A DNA stretch of 64,000 nt, from assembly GCA_010015675.1 (NCBI GenBank), contig ML977020.1, positions 1 through 64,000 of the forward strand. The letters run 5' to 3'. Within the stretch, counting starts at the first letter, position 1; each line of letters begins with the position of its first letter. The translations under genes were made by a program, and so were the position numbers. This document shows positions 31,762-43,020 of this stretch, piece after piece. The DNA is from Byssothecium circinans. Its lineage: Eukaryota; Ascomycota; Dothideomycetes; Pleosporales; Massarinaceae. The notes beneath the pieces are model-generated. The model was not told where the DNA came from. It searched no databases and saw only the letters and a list, made by a program, of their open reading frames with translations.

Positions 31762-33848
31762 ATTTCGGTTCAGGTTCCTGAAGGATTGCAGTAGCTTCGG
31801 CGGGATTTGTTGTGGTCGCAAGCTCCGTAACAAAGTCATAGCTAAGATAGCGCAAGCATACTGCCGTGGCAAGGCTGTCGTTTGAACGCAAATCCAATGT
31901 CTGATACGCACCCATGATTTCTTTTAGTACCTGCTCTTGACGGAAATATGTATCGAGATATTCCGTGACGGTGAAATGCGTGGGATGGATACTCCGCTGA
32001 GAGCCCCGGTATTGAATGAGCCCTGCGCAGACTGAATAGATCGTCTTTTCGGCGTCGATGATGAACCTGCGTTGGTCTGGGTTTTTGTCCCGTGGTTGAA
32101 CAGATAATAGAATCCGCATTTCGGCAATCGAGACTGGCCGTCTGACAGTGATAGTCCAAAAGAACACCTTCAGCGCCAGTAGTCTCCGTGCGGTTGGCAA
32201 GGTAGCCACCTTGTCAAGAATCCTCTGGTACGTTTCCGTGAGTCCGCTCGGAAGTTCCTTCAAACAAGCCAAGACTTCTTGTTCGCAGGTTTGTGAACTT
32301 AGCTCGTCAAGCATGAGTTTTACCCAAAGGAACATTCCATCGCAATCTTCTAATCGTTGATGGATCTCTCGCCTTGTTTCGTCGCTGTACATATCCTCTG
32401 TGTCTCCTCGAGCGATCTGACGATGAAGCGGCTGATGTCATCCTGAGAGTGAGTGGGTTGGATTTCGAAAGTGTTCGTTGGAAGGTGTAAGCCACGCCCA
32501 CCCTTAGAATTGTTTGGAGGAGCTCGGCTAGTTATAAGAATTTTGAACCGTGTTGGCACTCGAGAAAGGCTCTTTAGAAGCTCATGCTGCTCTATGCATT
32601 CATCTGCGGCATCGGCGGTGAGATAGTATGAAGGGACGTTGTCGAGCACGGCCTCTAGTATCTTCATAATTTCACTGTCAGTAGCTATCGGATTGCCGTT
32701 ATTTTCTTTGACATCCTGTACGTACTGAAGCGCTTGTGGATAGATCTCGACCAGCTGGAGACACCAGGACCGAAAGAGCGATGAAAGAGTGATGCGACGC
32801 TTGTCGCCGCCACAGAAGAGGAAATATGTAGTAGGCTTCTCCTTTTCGAGGAATGTAACAATATTGGAGTAGAGATAGGATTTACCGCATCCTGGTGCAC
32901 CGTGTACCCAAAGGACCTGGTTGTCGGGGTTTTCCAGCCATTGTTTTATTTCGACGCGGTGAAGAATCCACTCGCAGCTGCCTTCCAAACGCGAGTCGTC
33001 AAGCAAAGATCGCTCATCGTTGCACTTTCGAGCATTCAGCCATGTCTTTGCGTCGTCTGCTTTGTTATTACTGTTTCGCAGAGCATGTTGAGATTCAAGC
33101 TCACATTTTAGTCGTTCATTGGCCATGGCTTCGAGGCGCTCAACTCTGATACGGTTCTCAGCCGCACGTAGTCGCTCGATCTCCGCTCTTTCCTTCTCTT
33201 CCATCTGCTCTATCATGATTGCCAGCCTAGTCTTGTCTTCCACAAGCTCGCGGTAGCGCCGCATCTGCGCAAGCGAGATCTCGAATGCTTCGTCAAACGA
33301 ATTACGGACCGCTGCGGCAATTGTCCGGCCTGTTGATGCCGTCAACACCTTCATAGCTTGGGCGATGAACTGAAGTATCTGTAAATATGCTTTTTCAAGG
33401 GCTTCTCGAACAGAGTCATGGGCTGAAAACAGCGTTGCGTATGTCGCATAACGGGGTAGGACGTCGCCAATCCTTTCCAGTGTATCAACAATACGAGGAA
33501 AGAAGTCGTTGAATCTCTTCGCGGTCTATGCAAAATCAGCAAATTTTGGCAAGGTCACGGGTGTATAGGCCTCACAAGTATCAGCACGCGTATGGAACCC
33601 CATATCGGAGGAAGGACGGACGATGCGTTAGCATAGACGTCGAGAGCTTTCCCATAACCGTTGATAGCGTTGAGCAGGGGTTGTAGCCTCGCAGACACAT
33701 TTCGCGATTTGCTTGACGAGCGCCTTTCGTGCTCGAAATCCGTGATGTCTTTCAGAATGTCTTCGGGCTTGGTACTCGAAAGATAGTGCTGGTCTGCGGC
33801 GCACAAGTCTTTGGAAAATTCTCGGACGGCCGAATCCCAGGCATCCAT
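31628..33848 (-). pseudogene. STAND/NACHT-type receptor with one frameshift
   Basis: The start is the ATG at 33848 (MDAWDSAVREFSKDL). An intron at about 33526-33574 (GTGAGG, GCTGAT, CATAG) joins SIRVLIL to TAKRFNDFFPRI. The N-terminal 200 residues match the DUF7708-like region found before fungal NACHT domains (ARLQPLLNAINGYGKALDVY, VLPPIWGSIRV). A coiled-coil-like stretch (IMIEQMEEKERAEIERLRAA) leads to a NACHT NTPase: Walker A WVHGAPGCGKSYL and Walker B-like YYLTADAADEC. Near 32398-32408 the frame breaks: RSLEETQ leaves the frame and continues one frame over as EDMYSDETRREIHQRL, explained by loss of one G. Downstream GMFLWVKLMLDEL and LPSGLTETYQRIL are typical. No ankyrin or WD repeats follow; the frame ends early in a tandem duplication. 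The lesion could be a sequencing error. Confidence 0.75.
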
Positions 33849-34720
33849 GGCGACGGAAACGGAAAGCTGGCAAGGCTGACTGCTCCGTACCAACTGTCTT
33901 GGCTATTAGGGTGGTATGTGTTTCGTAAACATCTATAGTCACTAGATTTGAGACGAGTTTTGTTTTCTTAAAGCGAAAAGTCGTCGAAAGGAACAAGACA
34001 TCGCAAAAGCGGTATGATAACGAAACAAAGGTGTGAGGAGGTTGAGGGATGCGTGATGTACTTATGTTGCATAGTGGCGGCGAGGCTGTGATAAAGCATG
34101 TAGCACATGCATATCATCAAGCCAATACCAAGCCCTGGAGGGGCGGAAGTCGAGTGCATGGCAGTTTTGTGTTGCTAGATAGGCATGGCAGAAATGCCTT
34201 CGCCGCAGGATTGCGAATGTAACCAAGTTTTAGGGTGAAATAAACGTGCGCTGAGGTCGAGAGCGACGACAAGGTCTTGGTGTTGAGGAACGGCGGGGTA
34301 GCAGTGGTCGCTGTTTCCATTCCATCCCAAGCAGCAAGAGCGACATCCAGCCCATCATCTTACCCAATCCGGCATTAACTGAACACCACAACCCCCCTCA
34401 CGATAACCACCATGCTGTTATTCACGGCCGCTATTCCGAACCCAAAGCGAGCGAATGTCACCCCCAACTGCCGAGCCAAGCAGCGGAAGCCGTTCTCAAT
34501 CCACCATCTACCCCATAGCGACCAAGCGGCAGCCCCTCACAGTCATGACGAATGACGACCAACCTCCGTAACCCCGCTGCGAGCTATCTTCTACAAATAC
34601 TGTAAACGGCACCATGTTCCAACTGCATACCTGCAATCGATGCGATTACTCTTGTAGACGTTATCTTGCTTCCACCAGCTCTCCATCGCATAAACCCTCT
34701 GTTTTGCTAAAGCGTTGACT
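33849..34720. other. intergenic about 0.9 kb, nothing recognised
   Basis: Divergent promoter region between the STAND gene and the dehydrogenase gene. A further 5' exon of the STAND gene in its right half is possible but not supported by a clear splice pair. No repeats seen. Confidence 0.45.
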
Positions 34721-36185
34721 ATGTCTGTAAGAGCACCAAAAGACGCAGACATCGTGCCTTTGCTGGACCCTCAGCAAGACCCAGGTGACGCGACGAACGG
34801 CAATAACACGCAAAAAGGAGGGAAACCCGGAGGAAAGATGAAGGCTGTGCATTATGAGGGGCCTTTCAAAGTGTCAGTCAAGGACGTGGAGATGCCAAAG
34901 ATTGAGCATCCTGATGATGCAATTATCAAAGTGACGACCGCTGGTATGTACTTCGCGAGAGATTTCCTGGACTCTCAATGCACGATGCTGATAATCAAGT
35001 GTAGCAATTTGCGGATCCGACCTGCACATGTATCAAGGTAGAACGGCTGCGGAAGCTGGCCTCGTATTTGGGCACGAGAACATGGGCGTCGTTACCGAGG
35101 TTGGACCTGGTGTCACGTTGTTGGAGAAGGGCGACAGGATTGTACTCCCATTCAACGTTGCGGATGGGCGGTGTCGGAATTGCGAAGAGGGAAGAACGGC
35201 CTTCTGCACTGGGTGAGATCTGTTGAACTTTGACTCACGTCTGGATACTGACTAGATGGTAGAGTAAACCCCGGTTTTGCTGGCGGCGCATATGGGTACG
35301 TCGCGATGGGTCCATACCAAGGCGGCCAAGCGCAATACTTGCGCGTACCGTATGCCGACTTCAACGCGCTAAAGCTGCCGAAAGGAACGGAACATGAGGC
35401 TGACTTTGCACTGTTGGCTGATATTTTCCCAACTGGCTGGCATGGACTAACCCTCGCTGGTTTCAAGCCGGGCGAGACAGTGGCAGTATTCGGTGCTAGT
35501 ATGCATCAACCTTAACATGAAGCACGAAGACGCTAATCCAGCTAGGTCCCGTCGGGTTGATGGCAGCATACAGTGGTATACTTCGCGGTGCAAGCAGAGT
35601 CTTCGTTGTGGACACCGTTCCAGAGCGACTAGAAGCCGCGAAGAAGATCGGCTGCATACCCGTCGACTTCAAAAAGAGCGACCCGGTGGAGCAGATCATT
35701 CAGCAGAACAATGGTATGGTAGATCGCGCAGTCGATGCAGTCGGGTATCAAGCAGTAGACGCTTCCGGCAGCAAAGAGAAGCCGAACATTGTTCTCGACC
35801 AGTTGATCATGGTGACGAGGCCAACTGGCGGGCTAGGTATTCCTGGATTGTACGTTCCCGCGGATCCTGGAGCGCCAGACGAGCAGAGCAAGAAGGGGCA
35901 AATCCTTCTGTCTTTCGGAAAACTCTTCGAAAAGGTACGTCATTCTCCTGGTAGGATGCGCCCAGGATTAATTTTGGCCAGGGCCTTTCGCTGGGGACCG
36001 GGCAATGCAACGTCAAGGCGTACAACAGGTACCTGCGCGACCTCATTATCTCAGGCAAAGCCAAGCCGAGTTTTGTGGTATCTCATGAGATCAATATTGA
36101 TGATGCTTCGGACGCGTATGAGAAGTTCGATAAGCGGATCGATGGGTATACGAAGGTATTGATTCACCCCAATGGGCCGTTGTAG
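34721..36185 (+). CDS. zinc-dependent alcohol dehydrogenase (glutathione-independent formaldehyde dehydrogenase type)
   Basis: There are five exons: 34721-34943, 35005-35212, 35263-35498, 35546-35934 and 35982-36185. All four introns are GT-AG, 47-61 nt, and join in one frame of 419 residues. The GroES-like part contains MKAVHYEGPFKV, the catalytic zinc ligands in CGSDLHMYQGRT and FGHENMGVV, and a shortened structural-zinc loop (GRCRNCEEGRTAFC). The NAD-binding part has TVAVFGASPVGLMAA, in which Ser replaces the middle Gly of the usual GxGxxG, then RVFVVDTVPERL. The layout matches fdhA-like medium-chain dehydrogenases (NAD-dependent oxidation of aldehydes or alcohols, cytosolic). The exact substrate cannot be set from sequence. 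The Ser codon is split by intron 3, so that splice site deserves confirmation. Confidence 0.88.
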
Positions 36186-36472
36186 GCACTCAGCTGCCCG
36201 AGGTTTTCTGTATATAGGCGTAATCGTAGTACTCATATCGTAATGTCCAGCTGTGCCCTGCTCATCTATTCGTCGTTGTCCTAAACGCTGTGCCCATCCG
36301 TCGTGTCTCCTTTATTATGGGGCAACAAATCCTGCTTTGTTACCAGAGGTCGCAGCTTGCCCAGGAACATCTTGTAGACAGGTTCCCGGATTTGGTCCGT
36401 CAAGTGAGCACCAGTGTACTGCTAGCTTGCTCGTCGACCGTGGACTCGTATCCCCATGTATCCTTGCCTTAT

Positions 36473-37084
36473 TCATATGTAATCACTCTTTTCCACAACG
36501 TAAGCCTTCACAATTTTAACCTCCTGCACTGGCCTATCCTCCTTATCCGTCTTAACCAACCCAAGCTTCTTAACAACCTGTATCCCCGTCTTCACCCGCC
36601 CAAAAATCGTGTGTTTCCCATCCAGCCATGGCGTCGGCGCAAGCGTAATAAAGAACTGCGAACCGTTCGTATTAGGACCTTGTAACCGTCAGTCCCCTAA
36701 CACTAATTCTTCTCCAGCTCCACACTCCCTGGGGAGAATATAAATAGACGCACCAGAATTCGCCATGCTCAGTATGCCCGCCCCGCTGTGCTTCAACGCA
36801 GGCGTGATCTCGTCCTCGAACTTCTCCCCGTAGATCGACGCGCCGCCGCGGCCAGTGCCTGTAGGGTCTCCGCCTTGGATCATGAAGTTGGGGATTATGC
36901 GGTGAAAGATTTGGTCATTGAAGTAGTTCCGCTGCGCTAGGGTGGAGAAGTTGGTGCATGTTTTGGGGGCGTGGTCGGTGTAGAGCTCAACGGTTATGGT
37001 GCCCTGGTCTCTTATTAGTATAGTGTAAGATTGATGAGGGCTGATGCTTACCAGAGTAGTCTCTATTGCGACTTCGGTCGTCAT
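36473..37084 (-). CDS. cyp1: PPIL1-type cyclophilin (peptidyl-prolyl cis-trans isomerase)
   Basis: Exons are 37052-37084, 36754-37003 and 36473-36678, with introns of 48 and 75 nt (GTAAGC...CCAG; GTGCGT...CAAG). The 162-residue product is a single cyclophilin domain. It shows [19 protein letters not shown], catalytic [45 protein letters not shown] and the Trp of [14 protein letters not shown]. The short length, lack of extensions and VAIETTLGTITVEL start match the PPIL1/Cyp1 subgroup, which accelerates proline isomerisation and associates with the spliceosome (via SKIP in animals). The gene is divergent from the zinc-finger gene at 37281, with 196 bp between starts. Confidence 0.9.
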
Positions 37085-37280
37085 GGTGGGCGATGTTGTT
37101 GAGCTTGGAGACTATCGCGGTGGTTTTCTGGTGGTTCTTTCCATGCACATGCGAGGTTGCACCGCCACTAGACCAGCGCCACACTGTGGCTTGCCGGTCC
37201 GATCATCATGATTCACAGCAATCAATAATCAGCTCTTTACCTCCCCTCTCCTCAACAACAGCTGCACACAACAGAGAAAA
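37085..37280. promoter_or_regulatory. short bidirectional promoter region
   Basis: Only 196 bp separate the ATGs of the divergent cyclophilin and C2HC5 zinc-finger genes. A pyrimidine-rich tract (CTCTTTACCTCCCCTCTCCTC) precedes the rightward start. No TATA box is evident. Shared control is inferred only from spacing. Confidence 0.5.
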
Positions 37281-38891
37281 ATGGATCTCGCAAATTGGGC
37301 TCTACCTCAGCTGTTGAAGCTTTTGCCTTTGGACGAAGAATCGCTCAAGCAGGTCATTTCATACACGGAAACCCTGCCCAACAGGGAAGCAGCAGATCAC
37401 CTCCAGAACCTTTTGGGCGACAGTCCCCAAGCTTTAGAGTTTATAACCTCATTCAACAACCGGAGGAGACCACAAGCTTCTAGCAGCTCGAATCAACAGT
37501 CCTCAAACGGTTTATCAGAAGTGCCGAAGCCCAAGCGGCATAACAAAAAGAAACAAGGTATCAACAGGCTCCTACCGCCACGGCAGGTAGAGGACTCTGG
37601 CAATGTTTTGGGAGGCTACATTAAGAAGGATGAGGATGACTACATGCCTGGTGCTTCCAAGCCGAAGGGTAGCCAGGAGGCTGCTTCTATGCTCTCCACG
37701 AAACCGGAAGCCATCCAACGACCATCAAACTCGGGTACATCTACACCAAAGTCGCGAGGCATCTCGCCCGCGGCGCCAGCGCCCAAACTTCCACCTTCAG
37801 CAGCAGGTCAGCTAATTTCGGACGTTAAGAGCAAGTCCTCGCGCAACTCCTCGCCAAAGCCAAAGGCCAAAGTGAACGTCGCTGGCGGTACACCCATGCA
37901 TGGCGCCTCGACAGCCCTCAGCGATCTTGAATCCGCAATAAGGGCGCTTGAAATCCAGACGAATCCATCTCCCTCATCTTCTCAAGATAGTAGTAGCAAG
38001 CGCAAATGCAACTGCATGGCAACACGACATCCTCTCCTCGAAGTAGCGCCCAATTGCCTCAAATGCGGCAAGATCATCTGCATAAAAGAAGGCATCGGAC
38101 CATGCACCTTCTGCAACACGCCACTCCTCAGCTCCGCGGAGATTCAATCCATGGTCAAAGTCCTTCGTGAAGAGCGTGGTAAAGAGAAAATGGCCGCCAA
38201 CAACATCAACCAAAAACGTGCAGACGTCTCCATGGCGCCACGCCCCTTCTCAACGCCGCGATCCACCACCCCTCTCTCCTCCAACCCTACCTCCGACGTG
38301 GACTCTGAGACTGAAAAGCTCGCCAAAGCGAAACAACATCGCGACAAACTTCTCGCGTTCCAAGCACAGAATGCGCGCCGTACGCAGGTCCATGACGAAG
38401 CTGCGGATTTCGAGACTACGACTGCGGGACTGAGCATGTGGGCGAGTCCGCAGGAACGCGCTATGCAGCTCAAGAAACAGCAGAAAGCGCTGCGCGAACA
38501 GGAGTGGAACGCGCGACCTGACTATGAGAAGAGAAAGATGGTCGCCAGTATTGATCTTGCGGGTGGGAGGATTGTAAAGAGAATGGCAGCGGTGGAGAGG
38601 CCGAGCACGCCTGAGAGCGAGGATGAACTGCCTGAGATACCAGAGAACACGGATAACAGGGCGATATCGAGTGGAGGTGGTGCGTTCAGTCGGAATCCGC
38701 TGCTTGGTGGATTGATCAGGCCGACGATTAAGATGGATGCGAAGGGTAAGGGGAAAGGGAAGGGGGAGAGGAAGCAGACGTGGAGGAGGGTGCAGGATGA
38801 TAACGATGATAATGAGCAGTGGATTCTGGATGGGGGTGTGTATGGTGGGCAGGCGGAGTCGAGCGTACAGGAGCAGGATGGGGGTGGATAG
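37281..38891 (+). CDS. TRIP4/Rqt4-type C2HC5 zinc-finger protein (activating signal cointegrator 1-like)
   Basis: This is an intronless frame of 536 residues. The N-terminal about 60 residues (LANWALPQLLKLLPLDEESLKQVISYTETL) form a helical CUE-like region. A Ser/Pro-rich linker leads to the zf-C2HC5 domain at about residues 240-290: KRKCNCMATRHPLLEVAPN, CLKCGKIICIKEG and GPCTFC. The C-terminal half is charged and helical (EKLAKAKQHRDKLLAFQAQNARR, AMQLKKQQKALREQEWNARP). This order is typical of TRIP4/ASC-1 and yeast Rqt4, accessory factors of the ribosome quality-control trigger complex that splits collided ribosomes. Function is by homology. Confidence 0.88.
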   Translation: MDLANWALPQLLKLLPLDEESLKQVISYTETLPNREAADHLQNLLGDSPQALEFITSFNNRRRPQASSSSNQQSSNGLSEVPKPKRHNKKKQGINRLLPPRQVEDSGNVLGGYIKKDEDDYMPGASKPKGSQEAASMLSTKPEAIQRPSNSGTSTPKSRGISPAAPAPKLPPSAAGQLISDVKSKSSRNSSPKPKAKVNVAGGTPMHGASTALSDLESAIRALEIQTNPSPSSSQDSSSKRKCNCMATRHPLLEVAPNCLKCGKIICIKEGIGPCTFCNTPLLSSAEIQSMVKVLREERGKEKMAANNINQKRADVSMAPRPFSTPRSTTPLSSNPTSDVDSETEKLAKAKQHRDKLLAFQAQNARRTQVHDEAADFETTTAGLSMWASPQERAMQLKKQQKALREQEWNARPDYEKRKMVASIDLAGGRIVKRMAAVERPSTPESEDELPEIPENTDNRAISSGGGAFSRNPLLGGLIRPTIKMDAKGKGKGKGERKQTWRRVQDDNDDNEQWILDGGVYGGQAESSVQEQDGGG

Positions 38892-40221
38892 AGTCTAGCT
38901 GATGGGGATAGCTGAATGTTGGAAGTAATACGAAGCGTCATCCGCTTATTCGCTCCTCGTTGGTATACATGTGTGATATATCAACTATGTGACTTTATCA
39001 AATCCGAGGTCGCACTTCCCTCTCCAGGTACCTAGGTATTAGGTATTGACGTGTCGGATCTTAGATATCACAGTCAAAGATACTCTCTGTCTTAATCCTC
39101 TCTGTACTATGGCGGTAGCTGGAGGCCGGGGCCTGGAAATTAACCGCCAACTATATCAGCACCACCGGTTCCTCTTACAAACATAAAACCTGGCTCCTGG
39201 GTTGAGGATCGGAAACTCGGCCCTAGCTGTGAATGTAAGGTTCACTGTTAAATTGGGGCTGAGACTGAGATTGACTCTGATTGAGCTTGCGAACATGAAG
39301 ATTTTTGAAGAAGTCGTCCGGGAAACTTATGGTGAGGTGCATGTATGACCGTGCATGCATGCAATTACGGTAGGGCGGAAAAGTGCCATCCGTATACGCT
39401 ATATACGAGAATTTGGACTAGAACTAAACCTATGAAGAGCGACGGAAGCGCGATGCAGAAAATCCCGGGAACAGTGGAGTGATGGATAAAACGCGGAAAC
39501 CGATTATGCATTAACTCGAGAACTATGGTAGGTGCTTCGTAATGCAGCATTTAAATGCCCCTGGGCACACACAAGCTCATGTGACCTTACCTATTCCAGT
39601 CTAGTGTCTGAGAGGCTTCCCAAGTTAGCAGTACCCCTTCGAAACATCGCTTTAACATAACACCACGTCCCCAGCTTTGTACACTAATATACCCCAATGG
39701 CCAAATTTTCCACCACCCACGCCTTCTCCCGGGCTTCTGGTCTTTTCCCACTTTGGCTAAAGTTGTTCCCTGCCCAGTGGGTGTGAAACGCCTGAATCGG
39801 CGCGTTGTTCAACGGCTCGAATTGAAACTTTCCATAGGCATTCGCTGGAATCGTTTCTCTGCCTTTCTTTTGATAAATCTTTTCATTTTACGTCCAGTCC
39901 GAATATGATCGAAATGCAGGACTTATATGATCTTCTCCGCTGCAACGGGCCTAATTTGTTTCGCGCTTGTTAAATGCATTTCCTTGGGCATCCGGCGGGG
40001 CGGATCGCCTCGACTTACTGGAATGACTTTGGATATAGCCTATGTGTGTATAGATACCAGGTAAGGAGACGTCCAGTTTCTCTATTGACTTTTTCAAGTA
40101 CTTTCTTCGTGGGATTTTCCCTTCATTCATTCGTTCATTCATTTGTACATATCCGTTCACACTTGGGGCCGGTCGTCCATATACATTCTTTTACGCTCTG
40201 TTCTACAAAATCCCAATCGCT
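38892..40221. other. intergenic about 1.3 kb, nothing recognised
   Basis: No coding frame of note, repeat or RNA gene seen. The right 250 bases probably form the carboxylesterase promoter and leader; ATTCATTCGTTCATTC-type short repeats occur near 40123-40142. Confidence 0.5.
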
Positions 40222-41939
40222 ATGAAGCAGTCTTCTCCTCTTCGCCTCCTGCTTACCGCAGGAGCTTGTTTCGCTCCCCTCGCGCACGCCGTCGACACTC
40301 TGGTCGATATCGGCTCCCTTCAACTCCAGGGCGCTGTCATCGACCCTCAGCTCGGGGTCTCCGCTTGGAAAGGCGTTCCCTACGGCGCACCTCCCGTTGG
40401 CAAACTACGCTTCGCCGCGCCGCAAGATCCCACTGTAACCGGCCTCATCAACGCCACCAGAGTCGGCGCAACTTGCCCTCCCAGCCGCCCTGACGATTGG
40501 ACCGTGTCGAATCCCAACAGTCGGTTCCATATTGCGGAGGACTGTCTGTATCTGAGTGTGCACGCACCTACTGCCGCCCGTGTCGACTCGAAGCTACCTG
40601 TTGTGGTTTTCTTCCAGGGCGGCGGTTTCGCATCTCAGTCAAGTGCGAACTGGGATCCGACGGATATTGTAGCGGACGGACAGGTTGTGTTTGTGCAGTT
40701 CAGCTACCGCGTGGGATTGTACAGGTTCCTGAACGGTGCAGCAGTCAAGGAAGGGGGAGGCGATGTAAATGCTGGTCTGCGCGACCAGATCAAGGTGCTC
40801 GAGTGGGTGCAGAAGAATATTGCCCAGTTCGGCGGAGACCCAGATCAGGTTGTGCTCGATGGAGTCAGTGCCGGCGGGTCTTCTGTTGCACTCATGATGG
40901 CAGCCGATACGGGAAGAAGCTTTTCGCAGGCGGCATCATGGAGTCGGGTGGATGGGTCACAATGCGTACTCCCGAGCAAGGCGAGGAGCAGTACCAGCGT
41001 CTCCTGGAAGATAAGGGCTGCGCCAACGCAACTAATGGCCTCGATTGTCTGCGCGCTTTGAATGAATCCACCATCCGCTCATCCAACTGCTGGTTCAATC
41101 CCAACATCGACGGGACACTATACACAGATTCCCTTGTCAATCTCTTCGAGCAAGGCAAATACACCAAAGTCCCCACCATCATGGGCACCTGCGCCGACGA
41201 AGGCACAAAGTACAACGCGCCCGAGACCCTCAACACCACCACGGAAGCCCTCGCCTGGGTCGCCGACAAAGACCCAAGTCTAAGCAACGCCTCCATCTCC
41301 GTCCTCAACGATGTCTACATCAAGCCCCCGCAGCCCGCCTTCCCCGGAAAAAGCCTCTACTGGCGCCACGCCGCCGTCGCCATCAGCGACATCGGAACAC
41401 ACTGCATAACCCGCAACATCCAGAACGCACTCGCACGCGACGGTGTCCCCACATACAACTATAAGTACGCGGTGCAAGACCCGGCCGACGAGGCCGCCGG
41501 CTACGGCGCCTGGCATACCGTCAACGCATACGCTTTCTGGGGCACTAACCGCACCGACGGCGACGAACCCAAGAGCTACTTCACCACCAACAAACCCATC
41601 ATCTCCATCGTCCGCAGCTACTGGACCAGCTTCATCCGCAATTTGAACCCGAATACGGACCGCGTCGAGGCGGCGGTTGAGTGGGTGCCGTATGGCGGCG
41701 CGGACTCGCACGAGCGCTTGTTCATCCAGACGAATAATACGAAGATGGAGAGGATGTCGCCAGCTCAGGCACTCAGGTGTGATGACGTGCGTCCGATGAG
41801 CGAGAATCTGGGGAAACCGGCGAACAAAGGGGAGGTTACGGAACTGGATGCGGGGCTTGCAGCGAGGTTGAATGGAACGAGCGAGAGTACAGCGTTGGAG
41901 GGGAAGAGGCATGTTAGGAACTTTGCGAGGTATTACTAG
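40222..41939 (+). pseudogene. secreted type-B carboxylesterase with one frameshift
   Basis: The start ATG 40222 gives a signal peptide (MKQSSPLRLLLTAGACFAPLAHA). The N-terminal half has GVSAWKGVPYGAPPVGKLRF, EDCLYLSVHAP, oxyanion FFQGGGFA, DQIKVLEWVQKNIAQFGGDP and nucleophile elbow GVSAGGSS. Near 40911-40915 (ACGGGAAGAAGC) the frame changes by one. The new frame continues LFAGGIMESGGWVTM and runs to TAG 41937-41939 with the remaining fold: acid region GTCADEGTKYN and His region GAWHTVNAYAFWG. No intron fits the break, so one base appears lost. The elbow has Val where carboxylesterases usually have Glu (GESAG). An intact version would be an extracellular esterase/lipase of about 570 residues. 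A real frameshift and an assembly error cannot be separated here. Confidence 0.8.
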
Positions 41940-42367
41940 CTGGGGGAGCGGTGAGGGGACTTGCGTGAAATACGGACAGGTCTTTGACTGACTGTGTGGC
42001 TGCGGAGTCGGGCCTGCCTGACTTGAGTTATCTTCCTGTGAATTTTATTCTTTATTGGGTTGGCTTGTGGGACGCGCTGGGATGTTCCTGCAGTGGTTTA
42101 TCTATTAGACTATCTTTCTCCGTACGTTTGTTCCACTTGTGGGAAACTATTTTATGCATACTTTTACAATTAAATTCTATGTTTGCAACAACTCTGTTAC
42201 TTAGGTAACTAGCATGAGTAGCATAAGCTTCCATATCGAAATTTCTTCAAGTCCCGCAACCCACATAAACATGGATATAAGTCACCCACTTCTCAATGGC
42301 GAACGCTTCGTAAATCTTGCAGTAAACGTCATGTTTCGAAAAAGCTTTTACGATTCCCGAGATGTTG
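41940..42367. other. intergenic, nothing recognised
   Basis: 3' flank of the carboxylesterase. Short AT-rich frames only; no gene or repeat. Confidence 0.5.
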
Positions 42368-43020
42368 GTTGGTTGGTATTGATTTTCGTCTTATAGATTT
42401 GGCCGGGGCTTTTATCTACATAGAACCTCCCATGGGGCCGTGCCGAGCTGCAGGGGCATTTTTTGTTGTAGCTACTCTCCCGCAGAGAGTCTGTCCTACC
42501 TATGCTCTCCTCCCTTTAAAAGACGCTAAGTTACTTATAGGTCCTTAGATACATATTTAAGCTATACTATGCTCCCCCCTATATATCTACCCCCTAGGTC
42601 TACTTTCGCACTCTCTTCCCTCTATACCGCGCTTTAGAAGTAAATTAGATATACCATACCTTATAAGAAAAACCCTATAGGGGAAACCCTATAAGCTTAA
42701 ATAGGTAGTAATAGTCGCCTTACTAAGGAGAGAGATAAGGGGTAGTAAATTTTAAGTATAAGTTATATATAGAGTAACTATATAGAGAGAGCCTTAAAAT
42801 TCCTTTATAGAGTAATTGTGTAATAAGAGTAGGATTTAAACCTGCGCTTTCTCTTAAAAGCTTTCTAAGGCTGCAGCACTCTACTATTAAGCTATCCCAC
42901 CCCAAAGATTTCTGGTTGGTTGGTTGGTTAGTATTGATTTACGTCCTGTAAACATAGTCGAAGGCCTTTATCTATATAAGCCTCCTATAGGGCATAATGG
43001 ACGTGCTAAGCACACGGGGG
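42368..43020. repeat. RIP-like block between two divergent direct repeats
   Basis: 42368-42462 and 42915-43016 are diverged direct repeats. Both show GGTTGGTTGGTTxGTATTGATTT, then CGTC, TTTATCTAxATA and CCTCCxATxGGG. Between them 42.48-42.90 kb is TA-rich with very few CA/TG steps, as RIP produces. The tRNA-like relic at 42818-42900 lies inside. This may be a solo element with short terminal repeats or a duplicated flank; the family is not recognised. Confidence 0.6.
42818..42900 (-). tRNA. tRNA-like relic (probable tRNA-derived sequence, RIP-damaged)
   Basis: Minus strand: GTGGGATAGCTTAATAGTAG resembles an acceptor start plus A box. GGTTTAAATCC (42832-42842) equals a B box GGTTCGAATCC with C-to-T and G-to-A changes. 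The ends GTGGGAT and ATTACAC can pair at six of seven positions counting one G-T, and GCTTT/AAAGC could form a variable arm. The anticodon stem does not pair properly, so no anticodon is assigned. It is more likely a SINE or pseudo-tRNA than a working gene. Confidence 0.45.

Noticed and set aside
34721..36185. Link between the formaldehyde-dehydrogenase-like gene and the GFA-type gene as one detoxification cluster
   Set aside because: They are 25 kb apart with many unrelated genes between, so no clustering is supported.
41280..41912. Minus-strand 210-codon frame opposite the carboxylesterase
   Set aside because: Shadow of a GC-rich coding region; the plus strand has clear esterase motifs.
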